Assembly: GCF_001270065.2 (NCBI RefSeq)
Contig: NZ_LFYT02000010.1
Location: 1-64,000, forward strand
Length of the DNA: 64,000 bases
Direction: 5' to 3'
From: Limnohabitans planktonicus II-D5
Lineage (GTDB): Bacteria; Pseudomonadota; Gammaproteobacteria; Burkholderiales; Burkholderiaceae_C
Shown: one piece after another, positions 46,363 to 54,929 of the stretch
Layout: each line of letters opens with the position of its first letter
Numbering within the stretch: the first letter of the stretch is position 1
Notes under the pieces: generated by a model
What the model saw: only the letters and a program-made list of their open reading frames with translations
What the model was told of the DNA's origin: nothing
Database searches by the model: none
Made by a program: the position numbers and the translations under genes

Positions 46363-46617
46363 ATGAACATCACCTTCAAACTGTTTGCTACGCTCACCGA
46401 CTATCTGCCTGCCGAGGTTCGCCGAAGCAACCAGATGGTCATGGATGTGGCATCTGGCACCACCATCATGCAAGTCATCGACTCCTTCAGTCTGCCACCC
46501 AAGCTGGTGCATCTGGTCTTGGTCAACGGCAAATACATCGCCCCCGAAAACAGGGGCACCCAGGCCTTGGTCGAGGGCGATGTGCTGGCCATCTGGCCCC
46601 CCGTGGCAGGTGGCTGA
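46363..46617 (+). CDS. MoaD/ThiS-family sulfur-carrier-like protein
   Basis: 84 residues from ATG 46363-46365. It has the ubiquitin-like fold of MoaD/ThiS: FKLFATLTDYLP, TTIMQVIDSFSLPPKLVHLVLVNGKYI, VEGDVLAIWPPVAGG. The C-terminal Gly-Gly is the thiocarboxylation tail. An AOR-linked copy suggests a dedicated carrier for pterin dithiolene or metal maturation of the tungsten cofactor (inference). It lies 16 bp after aorC and 8 bp before the next small gene. Confidence 0.9.
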   Translation: MNITFKLFATLTDYLPAEVRRSNQMVMDVASGTTIMQVIDSFSLPPKLVHLVLVNGKYIAPENRGTQALVEGDVLAIWPPVAGG

Positions 46618-46625
46618 CGCCAGCC

Positions 46626-46925
46626 ATGCAAGCGAGCTACGCCGAAGCCTTTCAGCGCGACATGGGCTGCACCGAAGCCGAATGGCTGGGCTGGCTGCCC
46701 CGTGCTGTGGGCCAGCACCCGCTGCAATGCCAGGCCAGCAACGCACACATCAGCATCGGCGCAGGCCAGCTGCATCTGCAATGGCAAGTCATGCCCCCAC
46801 GCGTCATTGCACAAATTCGCCTGCCCGTGCTGCGCGTGCAGTTCAAGTTTGAGGGCTTGAACCCTCAGGACCGCTACACCTTCATGCGCCACTTTGACCT
46901 GTATACCCAGCGTGGCGGTGGCTGA
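46626..46925 (+). CDS. Unrecognised 99-residue protein at the end of the aor operon
   Basis: I do not recognise a family. It is basic to neutral and rich in beta-prone stretches (NAHISIGAGQLHLQWQV, PVLRVQFKFEG), with YTFMRHFDLYTQRGGG at the C-terminus. The ending in three glycines after Arg is notable because the preceding gene encodes a Gly-Gly-tailed MoaD-like protein. Two cysteines occur (GCTEAEW and LQCQASN). Its position, 8 bp after the MoaD-like gene, makes a role in tungsten-enzyme maturation or regulation the best guess. No signal peptide or membrane segment. Confidence 0.72.
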   Translation: MQASYAEAFQRDMGCTEAEWLGWLPRAVGQHPLQCQASNAHISIGAGQLHLQWQVMPPRVIAQIRLPVLRVQFKFEGLNPQDRYTFMRHFDLYTQRGGG

Positions 46926-46940
46926 GGCTCGGCCGGGTCA

Positions 46941-48359
46941 TCACATCTCGTCTTGCCACCAGTACCACTTGTACAAAAAGCGCTGGCCCAAGCGGCGGAA
47001 GGGGGCGAGGGCTTCCGAGCGGAACAGGTGCAAAAAGTGCGGGTAGGTCAGCTCGCTGTTGTAGATCGGTAGCTGGAAGACTTCCTGGCCTGCGTCTTTG
47101 CCGGCCACACGTTCGGCCAGGCGTTTGCCCGCCCAAGTGGAAAACGACACCCCATTGCCGCCATAGCCCAGCGCGTACCAGACGCTTTGGCTGGGGTCGG
47201 GTTGGGTGATGCGCGGCATCATGTCGTGGCTCACGTCGACCCAGCCCCACCAGGAGTGCTCGATGGGGATGCCCGCCAAAGTCGGGAATTTGCGTGCAAT
47301 GCCGTCGGTCAAGAGTTTCAGGTGTTTGGGCTCGGGCGATTCGGCCCCGGTCACGGCGCTGCGGCTGCCGATTTGCAGGCGGTTGTCAGGCAGCAGCCGG
47401 TAGTAAAAACGCAGGGTGCGCGTGTCGGTCAGAAAGACACGGGTTTTGAGGCCAGCGGCCTCAATTTGCGCTGGGCTCAGGGGCTGCGTGACCATGTTGT
47501 TGGACAAGATGGGCAACAGCTTGTTTTTGGTGAGCGGGCTCAAGGCCTGTCCGGTGTAGCCGCCGGTGCACACGGCCACGCGTTTGGCTCGCACCGTGCC
47601 GCCCGGGGTGCGCAGGTGGTGCACGCCGTTGATGGTTTCCCAGCCTTGCACGGGGCTGGCGGTGTGCAGTTTCACACCCAGGGCGCGGGCCTTGCGGATC
47701 AGGCCAAAGGTGAACTTGAGCGGGTGGATGCCCACGCCTTCTTGCTCCCACATGGCACCTGCGGCATCGTGGTCGTTGAAGTGGTTTTGCCGAAGCTCGT
47801 CGGCCGAGAGGATTTGGGTCTTGTAGCCAAAAATCTCGTTGCGTACCCGGGCCTGCTCTTTCAGGTAGGCGACTTTTTCGGGGCGGTGTGCCACGTACAG
47901 GTGGCCGCCATCGGTGGCGTCGCAATCGACTTCGAAGGCCAGGTTTTTGAAGTTTTCGAAGCCCGTGCGGATTTCGGTATCCAGCTTTTTGGCCACGTCC
48001 AGGCCCCAGCGCTCGATCCACTGCGCACGCGACAGGCGGCCACTGGCGTTTTGGCCCTGGCCGCCGCTGCGGCTGGAGCAACCCCAGGCGCTCTGGTTGG
48101 CTTCGAGCACCACAGCCTGAATGCCCTGCTCTTGGGCCAGGTACAAGGGGGTCGAGATGCCGGTTGAGCCCGCACCGATGACCACCACATCCACGTCCAT
48201 GTCGTGCTGCACAGGGCCGTCGTCTGGCGGCGGCGTGCCCGCGCTGGCGACCCAGTAGCTGGGCGCATAGTCGCGGCCTGCACCGGGGGTGGCGTGCACC
48301 AGCGGGTCGTATTGGGGGTCGTATCGGGTGTCGCTGCGTGCTGCGTCGTGGGGCGTCAT
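46941..48359 (-). CDS. FAD-dependent amino acid/amine oxidoreductase (DAO family)
   Basis: 472 residues from ATG 48357-48359; the longer open frame upstream is not supported. The Rossmann FAD site is DVVVIGAGSTGISTPLYLAQE followed by VVLEANQSAWGCSSRSGGQ, the latter typical of PuuB/gamma-glutamylputrescine-oxidase-like DAO proteins. The C-terminal FAD contact is YALGYGGNGVSFSTWAGKRLAE. Likely substrates are secondary amines or N-alkyl amino acids; not assigned. It is convergent with the aor operon and 68 bp downstream of the NTF2-like gene on the same strand. Confidence 0.9.
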   Translation of the reverse strand: MTPHDAARSDTRYDPQYDPLVHATPGAGRDYAPSYWVASAGTPPPDDGPVQHDMDVDVVVIGAGSTGISTPLYLAQEQGIQAVVLEANQSAWGCSSRSGGQGQNASGRLSRAQWIERWGLDVAKKLDTEIRTGFENFKNLAFEVDCDATDGGHLYVAHRPEKVAYLKEQARVRNEIFGYKTQILSADELRQNHFNDHDAAGAMWEQEGVGIHPLKFTFGLIRKARALGVKLHTASPVQGWETINGVHHLRTPGGTVRAKRVAVCTGGYTGQALSPLTKNKLLPILSNNMVTQPLSPAQIEAAGLKTRVFLTDTRTLRFYYRLLPDNRLQIGSRSAVTGAESPEPKHLKLLTDGIARKFPTLAGIPIEHSWWGWVDVSHDMMPRITQPDPSQSVWYALGYGGNGVSFSTWAGKRLAERVAGKDAGQEVFQLPIYNSELTYPHFLHLFRSEALAPFRRLGQRFLYKWYWWQDEM

Positions 48360-48427
48360 GAGCGGGCTCTCTAAAGGGGGCAAGTCTGATTCACAGGCTG
48401 CGCGGCGGGGCCGGGCAGCGGGTGCAC

Positions 48428-48820
48428 TTATTTCGCGGCGGGCAGGTTGGGGCGGTTTTTGCGGAAAGCGCTCTTGGAGAGGATCTTGCCGTCCTTGAAG
48501 GCAAAGATGTCCACGCCGTCGGTTTCCACGCGCGAGCCGTCGGTGGACGTGCCGACATAGGTCCATTCAGACACACCAAAGTCGCCTTGAACAAAATGTT
48601 TGCCATTGATCCATTGGGCATCGGGCACGGTGGCCCAAGCGCCCGGAAAGGCCTTGCGCAAGGCCTCGTGGCCTTGGTGGCGCGCGCCGCAGGCGTCTGG
48701 GCCGCCAGCGGTCATGAAGACGCCATCGGGGTGCATGAAGCTCAGCAGCGCGTCCACATCGTGGCGGTTCCAGGCGTCGGTGAAAGCTTCGAGGGTGGCA
48801 ATGGTGACAGGGGCTGACAA
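48428..48820 (-). CDS. NTF2-like (SnoaL-type) family protein
   Basis: 130 residues if started at TTG 48818-48820, which has GGAGAG 4-9 bp upstream; no ATG lies close by in frame. The cone-shaped NTF2 fold is indicated by ATLEAFTDAWNRHDVDALLSFMHPDGVFMTAGGP, HQGHEALRKAFPGAW and SEWTYVGTSTDGSRVETDGVDIFAFKDGKI. Members are isomerases, dehydratases or ligand-binding accessories. It probably shares a transcript with the flavoprotein gene and is divergent from the MocR regulator. Confidence 0.83.
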   Translation of the reverse strand: MSAPVTIATLEAFTDAWNRHDVDALLSFMHPDGVFMTAGGPDACGARHQGHEALRKAFPGAWATVPDAQWINGKHFVQGDFGVSEWTYVGTSTDGSRVETDGVDIFAFKDGKILSKSAFRKNRPNLPAAK

Positions 48821-48932
48821 GGGGCTCTCCAAGGGGTGGTCAATGGCTTTGAGAATAGCCAATCCTTGTCGAGTGCATAGAGCCAGATGGGGTAAATCGC
48901 GTGTGCCAGCGTGCTTGCTTATACTGGGTTGC

Positions 48933-50531
48933 ATGACCAGTCGACACCGCACCAAAGATGTTCAGTGGGAGAGCCTTTTCGCCCTGCAGGACAAGCCCGC
49001 CATGCCCTTGCAGCAACGCCTGCGCCTGGCCGCTGTCGAGGCCATTCTGGAAGGGCGTTTGCCACCCGGTGCCACCTTGCCCTCATCGCGTGAATTGGCC
49101 AAGGCGCTGGGCCTGAGCCGCAACACCGTCACATCGGCCTATATGCGGTTGATCGATGACGGTTTTCTGGAGGCGCATCCACGCAGCGGAGTGTTTGTGA
49201 AAGTGCACGGCGATCAGCGCCCATCGGGTTTGTCCAAGGCCGATTGGCGCGCAAAGCCCTTGCCCGAGCCTGTGCGCACACCACAAAACCAGCCTGAGCG
49301 TGAGGCACCAGCGATGACCCAGCCGACCTCGCCGGACTGGTCTGCACGTCTGATCCGTTCACTGAGCGACCGCCGCACCCTGGCCAAGCCCGACCAGTGG
49401 CGGCAGTACCCTTACCCCTTTGTTTACGGCACCTTTGATCCGCAGCTGTTTCCGACCGAAGCGTTTCGCGAGTGTTGCGTGCACAGCCTGGCGCGCGTTC
49501 ATTTGCCGCAGTGGACGCCCGACTTTGAGCTGAGCGATGTGCCCGAACTGATCGAGCAGATCCGTCTGCGTCTCTTGCCCAAGCGGGGGGTGTTTGCGCT
49601 GCCCGAAGAAATCCTCATCACCGTGGGGGCCCAGCACGCCTATTACATGCTGGGAGAGGCCTTGTTCGATGCGCAATCCCGCGTGGGCCTGGAGGAGCCG
49701 GGGCATCCGCATGCACGCAACAGCTTTGCCTCGCGTCAGCCGCAGTGGCAGCCCCTGGCGGTGGACGATCAGGGGCTGGTGGTGGATCGCCTGACCCCGC
49801 TGGACTATGTGTATGTGACGCCCTCGCACCAGAGCCCGACCACGCGCACTCTTTCTCTGGAGCGGCGCAAGCGTTTGCTGGCCCTGGCCGAGCAGCGCGA
49901 CTTTGTGGTCATCGAAGACGACTACGAGGCCGAAAACCTCTATGTGGGCGAGCCCATGCCCGCGCTCAAAAGCCTCGATAAGGTGGGGCGTGTGATTTAT
50001 GTGGGCTCGATCTCCAAGAGCCTGTCACCGTCCTTGCGGCTGGGCTACATCGTGGCACCGCGTGCCCTGATTGCCGAGTTGCGGGTGTTGCGCCACGCCA
50101 TGGTGCGCCACCCCAGCGCTTTTTTGCAGCACGCGTTTGCGCATTTTTTGTCTTTGGGTCACCACGAGCCGCACGCCCGGCGGGTGAACCAGGCACTGCA
50201 GGCACGCATGCAGGCCGTGGGCGAGGCGCTGCGCCGCGAGCTGCCGGATTTTCAGTTCGAATTGCCCACCGGCGGTGCCTCGGTGTGGGTGCGTGCCCCT
50301 GACTGGGCGGACACCGCCGAGCTGGCCCTCATGGCGCGTGAACAAGGGGTGCTGATTGAGGCGGGCGAGGTGTTTTTCATGCACCCACCCTATCCTTGCC
50401 CGTTTTTTCGCCTGCGCTTGTCGTCCATTGGGGTGGATCAAATCGGCCCCGGCATCAGGGCGCTGGCCGTAGCGGTGTATGACCTGGCCCAGGCACGCGG
50501 CGTGCCGCGTGTGCTGGCGCGTTTGCATTGA
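48933..50531 (+). CDS. MocR-type (GntR HTH plus aminotransferase-like) transcriptional regulator
   Basis: 532 residues from ATG 48933-48935. The N-terminal GntR winged helix is at about residues 25-90 (LPPGATLPSSRELAKALGLSRNTVTSAYMRLIDDGFLEAHPRSGVFV). A linker is followed by a type I aminotransferase-like domain, with the PLP lysine expected in VGSISKSLSPSLRLGYIV and ITVGAQHAYYMLGEALF. MocR proteins sense amines or amino acids through PLP (GabR, TauR, PdxR). It is divergent from the NTF2-like/flavoprotein genes across 112 bp, the most likely target; the taurine operon beyond the repeat array is an alternative target. Confidence 0.92.
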   Translation: MTSRHRTKDVQWESLFALQDKPAMPLQQRLRLAAVEAILEGRLPPGATLPSSRELAKALGLSRNTVTSAYMRLIDDGFLEAHPRSGVFVKVHGDQRPSGLSKADWRAKPLPEPVRTPQNQPEREAPAMTQPTSPDWSARLIRSLSDRRTLAKPDQWRQYPYPFVYGTFDPQLFPTEAFRECCVHSLARVHLPQWTPDFELSDVPELIEQIRLRLLPKRGVFALPEEILITVGAQHAYYMLGEALFDAQSRVGLEEPGHPHARNSFASRQPQWQPLAVDDQGLVVDRLTPLDYVYVTPSHQSPTTRTLSLERRKRLLALAEQRDFVVIEDDYEAENLYVGEPMPALKSLDKVGRVIYVGSISKSLSPSLRLGYIVAPRALIAELRVLRHAMVRHPSAFLQHAFAHFLSLGHHEPHARRVNQALQARMQAVGEALRRELPDFQFELPTGGASVWVRAPDWADTAELALMAREQGVLIEAGEVFFMHPPYPCPFFRLRLSSIGVDQIGPGIRALAVAVYDLAQARGVPRVLARLH

Positions 50532-50536
50532 GAGGC

Positions 50537-50568
50537 CCCTACAAAAAAACCTTTCGGTTTGTTGTAGG
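50537..50568 (+). terminator. Hairpin after the MocR gene, merging into the repeat array
   Basis: Outer arms CCTACAA/TTGTAGG with an inner AAACC-TTTC-GGTTT hairpin, beginning 6 bp after the MocR stop. The right arm is the start of the first array unit. It could terminate the MocR transcript, although there is no clean T run. Confidence 0.45.
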
Positions 50569-51826
50569 TCGGCACTCGCAGAGTCCGACGTTGGCGTGCT
50601 TGGGCGCTGATCCTGATTCAACTTTGGCGGGCTTCACCAGCCCCATGTCGGGGTCTTCGACCACCGACCTGCGAATACACGGCTCCTGTAGGTCGGCACT
50701 CGAAGAGTCCAACGTTTGTGAGCTTGGGTGCTGATCTTGATTCAACTTTGGTGGGCCTCACCAGCCCCATGTCGGGGTCTTCGACCACCGACCTGCGAAT
50801 ACATGGCTCCTGTAGGTCGGCACTCGCAGAGTCCGACGTTTGTGGGCTTGGGCGCTGAACCTGATTCAACTTTGGTGGGCCTCACTAGACCCATGTCGGG
50901 GTCTTCGACCACCGACCTACGGATACATGGCTCCTGTAGGTCGGCACTCGCAGAGTCCGACGTTGGCGTGCTTGGGTGCTGATTCAACTTTGGTGGGCCT
51001 CACCAGCCCCATGTCGGGGTCTTCGACCACCGACCTACGAATACATGGCTCCCGTAGGTCGGCACTCGCAGAGTCCGACGTTTGTGAGCTTGGGCGCTGA
51101 ACCTGATTCAACTTTGGTGGGCCTCACTAGACCCATGTCGGGGTCTTCGACCACCGACCTGCGAATACACGGCTCCTGTAGGTCGGCACTCGCAGAGTCC
51201 GACGTTGGCGTGCTTGGGCGCTCAACCTGATTCAACTTTGGTGGGCTTTACCCGGCCCCATGTCGGGGTCTTTGACCACCGACCTACGGATACATGGCTC
51301 CTGTAGGTCGGCACTCGCAGAGTCCGACGTTTGCGTGCTTGGGTGCTGATCCTGATTCAACTTTGGTGGGATTCACCAGCCCCATGTTGGGGTCTTCGAC
51401 CGCCGACATACGAATACATAATTCCTGTAGGTCGGCACTCGAAGAGTCCGACGTTTGCGGGCCTGGGCGCTGATCCTGATTCAACTTTGGTGGGCTTCAC
51501 CAGACCCATGTCGGGGTCTTCGACAGCCGTCATACGAATACATAACTCCTGTAGGTCGGCACTCGAAGAGTCCGACGTTTGTGAGCTTGGGCGCTATCCT
51601 GATTCAAGATTTGCGGGATTCACCAGCCCCATGTCGGGGTCTTCGACCACCGACCTGCGAATACACGGCTCTTGTAGGTCGGCACTCGAAGAGTCCGACG
51701 TTGGCGTGCTTGGGCGCTGAACCTGATTCAACTTTGGCGGGCCTCACCAGCCCCATGTTGGGGTCTTCGACCGCCGACATACGAATACATAACTCCTGTA
51801 GGTCGGCACTCGCAGAGTCCGACGTT
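50564..51826 (+). repeat. Tandem array of ten ~124-bp double-hairpin units plus a partial eleventh
   Basis: Units start with GTAGGTCGG (CGTAGGTCGG in unit 5) at 50564, 50688, 50812, 50936, 51054, 51178, 51303, 51427, 51551 and 51674, with a partial copy from 51798. Lengths are 118-125 bp, mostly 124. Each unit has hairpin 1 (clamp GTCGG/CCGAC, inner arms ACTC/GAGT, loop GCA or GAA), a 50-60 bp spacer, and hairpin 2 (same clamp, arms GGTC/GACC, loop TTC). The CCGACCT(A/G)C end of one unit can also pair with the GTAGGTCGG of the next. It lies between the 3' ends of the convergent MocR and tauC genes. The 111 bp after the array (51827-51937) show nothing clear. Confidence 0.93.
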
Positions 51827-51937
51827 TGACTGGTGCGCCCAGGCCCTATGTCGGGGCAGAAGCCATCGAGTTGCGAAGACGTCCTTGTCTCTTTACCAGC
51901 CCTGTTGACGAGGGTGTGCCAGAGCATTTGCGGAGGG

Positions 51938-52762
51938 TTACATCCGGCCTTTCCAAGGCACCAGGCGGCGTTCGACGGCGCGCATGAGCAGGTCAAAACC
52001 ATAGGCCACCACGCCGATGACGATGATGCCCATGATCACGATGTCGGTGCGCAGGAAGTTCGAGGCGTTGAGCACCATCTGGCCCAGGCCCACATTCGCA
52101 GCCACCATTTCTGCGGCCACCAGGGTGCTCCAGCCAAAGCCGATGGCCACCCGCATGCCCACCAGAATTTCCGGCAAGGCGGCGGGCAGCACGACGTGGC
52201 GGATCACCTGCGCATAGCTTGCGCCCATGGAGTAGGCCGCATTCATTTGTTCTTGCGAGGCGCTGCGCATGCCCGAGCGTGCGGCCATGGCCAGCGGGGC
52301 AAAACAGCTCAAGAAGATCAGCAAGACCTTGGGCAACTCGTCAATGCCAAACCAGATGATGATCAGCGGCAAATAGGCCAGGGGCGGCAGGGGCCGGTAC
52401 AGCTCGATGGGTGGGTCAAAAATGCCGCGCCAGACCCGCGACATGCCCATGGCGATGCCCACCGGAATGGCCACCAGGCTGGCCAGCAAAAAGGCACCAA
52501 ACACGCGCAGCATGCTGGCGACAAAGTGTTCCCACAAGGGCTTGTCGTTGGCCGTGCCGGTGATGTATTCATAAAACTGCGTGAACACCGCCTGCGGTGA
52601 AGGCAGGAACAGGGGTTTGATCCAGCCCATGGAGGTGGTCAAGGTCCACAGGCCCAGCAGCGCCAGCAGGGTGACCACACTGATGGCGAGGCTGGAGCCC
52701 TCGCCGGGGATTTTGAAGGCGCTGGTTTTCAAAGGCGCGCTCGCCTTGTTGGGCTCAGTCAT
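51938..52762 (-). CDS. tauC: Taurine/sulfonate-type ABC transporter permease
   Basis: 274 residues from ATG 52760-52762. Six membrane segments and the EAA-type loop ([47 protein letters not shown]) of the SsuC/TauC family. [35 protein letters not shown] is also diagnostic. Overlaps the ATPase gene by 8 bp and lies last in tauA-tauB-tauC. The TauC name follows the strong TauA resemblance of the binding protein. No tauD dioxygenase gene is adjacent. Confidence 0.9.
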   Translation of the reverse strand: MTEPNKASAPLKTSAFKIPGEGSSLAISVVTLLALLGLWTLTTSMGWIKPLFLPSPQAVFTQFYEYITGTANDKPLWEHFVASMLRVFGAFLLASLVAIPVGIAMGMSRVWRGIFDPPIELYRPLPPLAYLPLIIIWFGIDELPKVLLIFLSCFAPLAMAARSGMRSASQEQMNAAYSMGASYAQVIRHVVLPAALPEILVGMRVAIGFGWSTLVAAEMVAANVGLGQMVLNASNFLRTDIVIMGIIVIGVVAYGFDLLMRAVERRLVPWKGRM

Positions 52763-53543
52763 GGGCCGCCTCCCGGTGGTGGATGATGGACAGGACTTCT
52801 TCGCGCATGCGGATGAATTCCGGCTCGGACTTGACCCGACGGGCATCGCCGTGGCTCAAAAAAGCGCGTGAGAAAGGCAGGTCTTCAAAGGTGTGGGTGA
52901 TGCGTCCGGGGCTGGGGCTCATGACGATCAGACGGGTGGCCAGAAACAGCGCTTCTTCAACCGAGTGGGTGATGAAGAAGACCATTTTGTGGGTTTGCGC
53001 CCAGGCCTTGAGCAGGATTTCCTGCACCGTCTCGCGGGTGAAAGCGTCCAGCGCGCCCATGGGTTCGTCCATCAGCAGCACGGCCGGGTCGTTGGCCAGG
53101 GCGCGGGCAATGCCCACGCGCTGCTGCATGCCACCCGACAATTCGTAGACGCCGCGCTCGGCGTATTTTTCAAGGCCCACCAGGGCCAGTTTGTCCATGG
53201 CCACGCGGGCACGTTCGGCGGCAGGCACGCCGCGCAGGCGCAAGCCCAGGGCCACGTTGTCCAGCACATTGAGCCAGGGCATCAAGGCGTGTTTTTGAAA
53301 CACCACACCCCGGTCGGCGCCTGGCCCGCTCACAGGGCGGCCGTCCAGCAGGATGTCGCCACTGGAAGGCGGCAGGAAACCGGCCAGGCAATTGAGCAAG
53401 GTGGTCTTGCCGCAGCCCGAGGCGCCCAGGGCGACCACAAAATCGCCATCGCGCATTTGCAATTGCACGGGTGCCAGGGCTTGTAGGGTGCCGCCCTGGA
53501 TGGCGTAGTTGACCGTCAGGTCTTTGACTTCAAGTAATGGCAT
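52755..53543 (-). CDS. tauB: Taurine/sulfonate-type ABC transporter ATP-binding protein
   Basis: 262 residues from ATG 53541-53543. Walker [15 protein letters not shown]-loop [21 protein letters not shown], signature [17 protein letters not shown], Walker [18 protein letters not shown] and H-loop [21 protein letters not shown]. The GALDAFTRE extension of Walker B is typical of TauB/SsuB/nitrate-type ATPases. It is separated from tauA by a terminator-like hairpin, which likely lowers its expression. Confidence 0.92.
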   Translation of the reverse strand: MPLLEVKDLTVNYAIQGGTLQALAPVQLQMRDGDFVVALGASGCGKTTLLNCLAGFLPPSSGDILLDGRPVSGPGADRGVVFQKHALMPWLNVLDNVALGLRLRGVPAAERARVAMDKLALVGLEKYAERGVYELSGGMQQRVGIARALANDPAVLLMDEPMGALDAFTRETVQEILLKAWAQTHKMVFFITHSVEEALFLATRLIVMSPSPGRITHTFEDLPFSRAFLSHGDARRVKSEPEFIRMREEVLSIIHHREAAHD

Positions 53544-53560
53544 GTGAGACGCAGTCACAG

Positions 53561-53600
53561 AAAAAAAACAATCCCCCTGCAGCCTGGGCCGCAGGGGGCT
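53561..53600 (-). terminator. Intrinsic terminator/attenuator between tauA and tauB
   Basis: Read on the minus strand: stem CCCCCTGC/GCAGGGGG with a 10-nt loop, then ATTG and a run of eight T residues. It lies about 20 bp after the tauA stop and 18 bp before the tauB start, a common device for making more binding protein than ATPase and permease. Confidence 0.85.
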
Positions 53601-53617
53601 GACACAGGCCGACAGCT

Positions 53618-54628
53618 TTACTGCATGGCTTTCTTGACGTAGACGTCGGTCACAAAGGCCGAGTAGTTCGGCTTGACTTCCTGAATGCGCCCTTGCTCTT
53701 TCAGGAAGACGGCCGTGTTGGTCATGGCCTTGGCGGCACCACCACCGAGCCAGGTGGCCGAAATTTGTTCTTGGGCCGTGGGGAATTTGTACAGCGCCAT
53801 GGCCGCAGGCACATCGGCCGGATTGGCCTTGGTCCACTTGGCCACAGCTTTCACTTGGGGTGAATCAGCAGTCCATTGCGCCTTGTTGGCGCGATAAGCC
53901 TCATCCGCCTTGATCAGGGCCTTGACCAGCGCGACCATGAAGCCTTCGTTTTGCACGGCCCATTTGGCATCGACCACCAGACCGTCAAAGGTGGGGTAGC
54001 CTTTTTGACCGATGCTGGCCGAAGAGGCAATCGCTTTGCCGTTGCCCTTGATCTTGCTCAGGATCGGGTCCCAGATGAAGGCCGCGTCAATGTCGCCACG
54101 CTCCCAGGCGGCCGCGATTTCTGGCGGACGCAGGTTCATCACGTTGACCTTTTTGCTGTCCACGCCTTCGAGCTTCATGCCCACCATCAACTGGTAGTGC
54201 GCCGTGGAGACAAAAGGCGTGGCCACTTTTTTGCCGACCAAGTCCTTGATGCTGTTGATGCCAGAACCGTTGCGCGCAATTAGGGCTTCGGCATCACCGA
54301 TGTCGTCCAGAATCCAGAACAGCTTGAGGTCCTGGCCTTGGCTGGCCGCAGCGGTGAAGGGGCTGGAGCCCGCTTCGCCGATTTGCACGCCGCCTGAAGC
54401 CATGGCCTTGATCACGTCGCCGCCACCGCCAAACATGCGCCAGTTGATTTTGTAACCGGTGGCTTTTTCCAGCTCGCCCGACTCCATCACGGTGCGCAAA
54501 GGCACCAGCATGTCCTGATGAGCGAAGGTGACTTCTTTGGCTGCCTGGGCGCTGGCCAGACCGGTGAACATCATCAGCGACAAGCCCAGAGCGGGCGTGG
54601 CTGAAAGAAGGGATCGACGTGTTGTCAT
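53618..54628 (-). CDS. tauA: Taurine-type ABC transporter substrate-binding protein
   Basis: 336 residues. The signal peptide [20 protein letters not shown] ends near ASAQA. It follows the TauA pattern throughout: [101 protein letters not shown] and FLKEQGRI near the end. The ligand is probably taurine or a related sulfonate. First gene of the operon; the 300 bp upstream hold the presumed promoter, with no clear motif identified. Confidence 0.92.
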   Translation of the reverse strand: MTTRRSLLSATPALGLSLMMFTGLASAQAAKEVTFAHQDMLVPLRTVMESGELEKATGYKINWRMFGGGGDVIKAMASGGVQIGEAGSSPFTAAASQGQDLKLFWILDDIGDAEALIARNGSGINSIKDLVGKKVATPFVSTAHYQLMVGMKLEGVDSKKVNVMNLRPPEIAAAWERGDIDAAFIWDPILSKIKGNGKAIASSASIGQKGYPTFDGLVVDAKWAVQNEGFMVALVKALIKADEAYRANKAQWTADSPQVKAVAKWTKANPADVPAAMALYKFPTAQEQISATWLGGGAAKAMTNTAVFLKEQGRIQEVKPNYSAFVTDVYVKKAMQ

Positions 54629-54929
54629 GCTTTGTCTCCTGATGGGTTTTTCAAACGTTGTGTCGTCTGTGCAGACACCATGGCTGGCGTCTGCTGCGGT
54701 GAAGTTTGGGGCAGCCGACGGGCAGACACTAGAGCCAGTTGAGGGTCATGTTCAGGGCCAGTTGCTGCATGTTGGACTCATTCATTGGGTGGCCATGCCG
54801 AGCCGGAAAGTTAACCATTCCACTCTGAAAACACAAGCATCCATGGCCTGGATGGCGTCGTTCGCACCGACCGATGCCGTCGCACACGTCAGGGTTTTTC
54901 CGGGGCCGCTGAGGGCGGTGTTCTTTCCT

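Noticed and set aside
50564..51826. CRISPR array
   Set aside because: Units are homologous over their whole length; there are no unique spacers alternating with short constant repeats, and no cas genes nearby.
50564..51826. Integron attC array
   Set aside because: Unit length is in range, but the conserved GTTRRRY/RYYYAAC core sites are not consistently placed, the units carry no cassettes, and no integrase is present.
50528..52002. Overlapping open frames of 60-130 codons inside the repeat array, possible repeat protein
   Set aside because: The 124-bp unit is not a multiple of three, so each frame shifts at every unit. The frames occur on both strands and only reflect the repeated sequence; none has a plausible start context.
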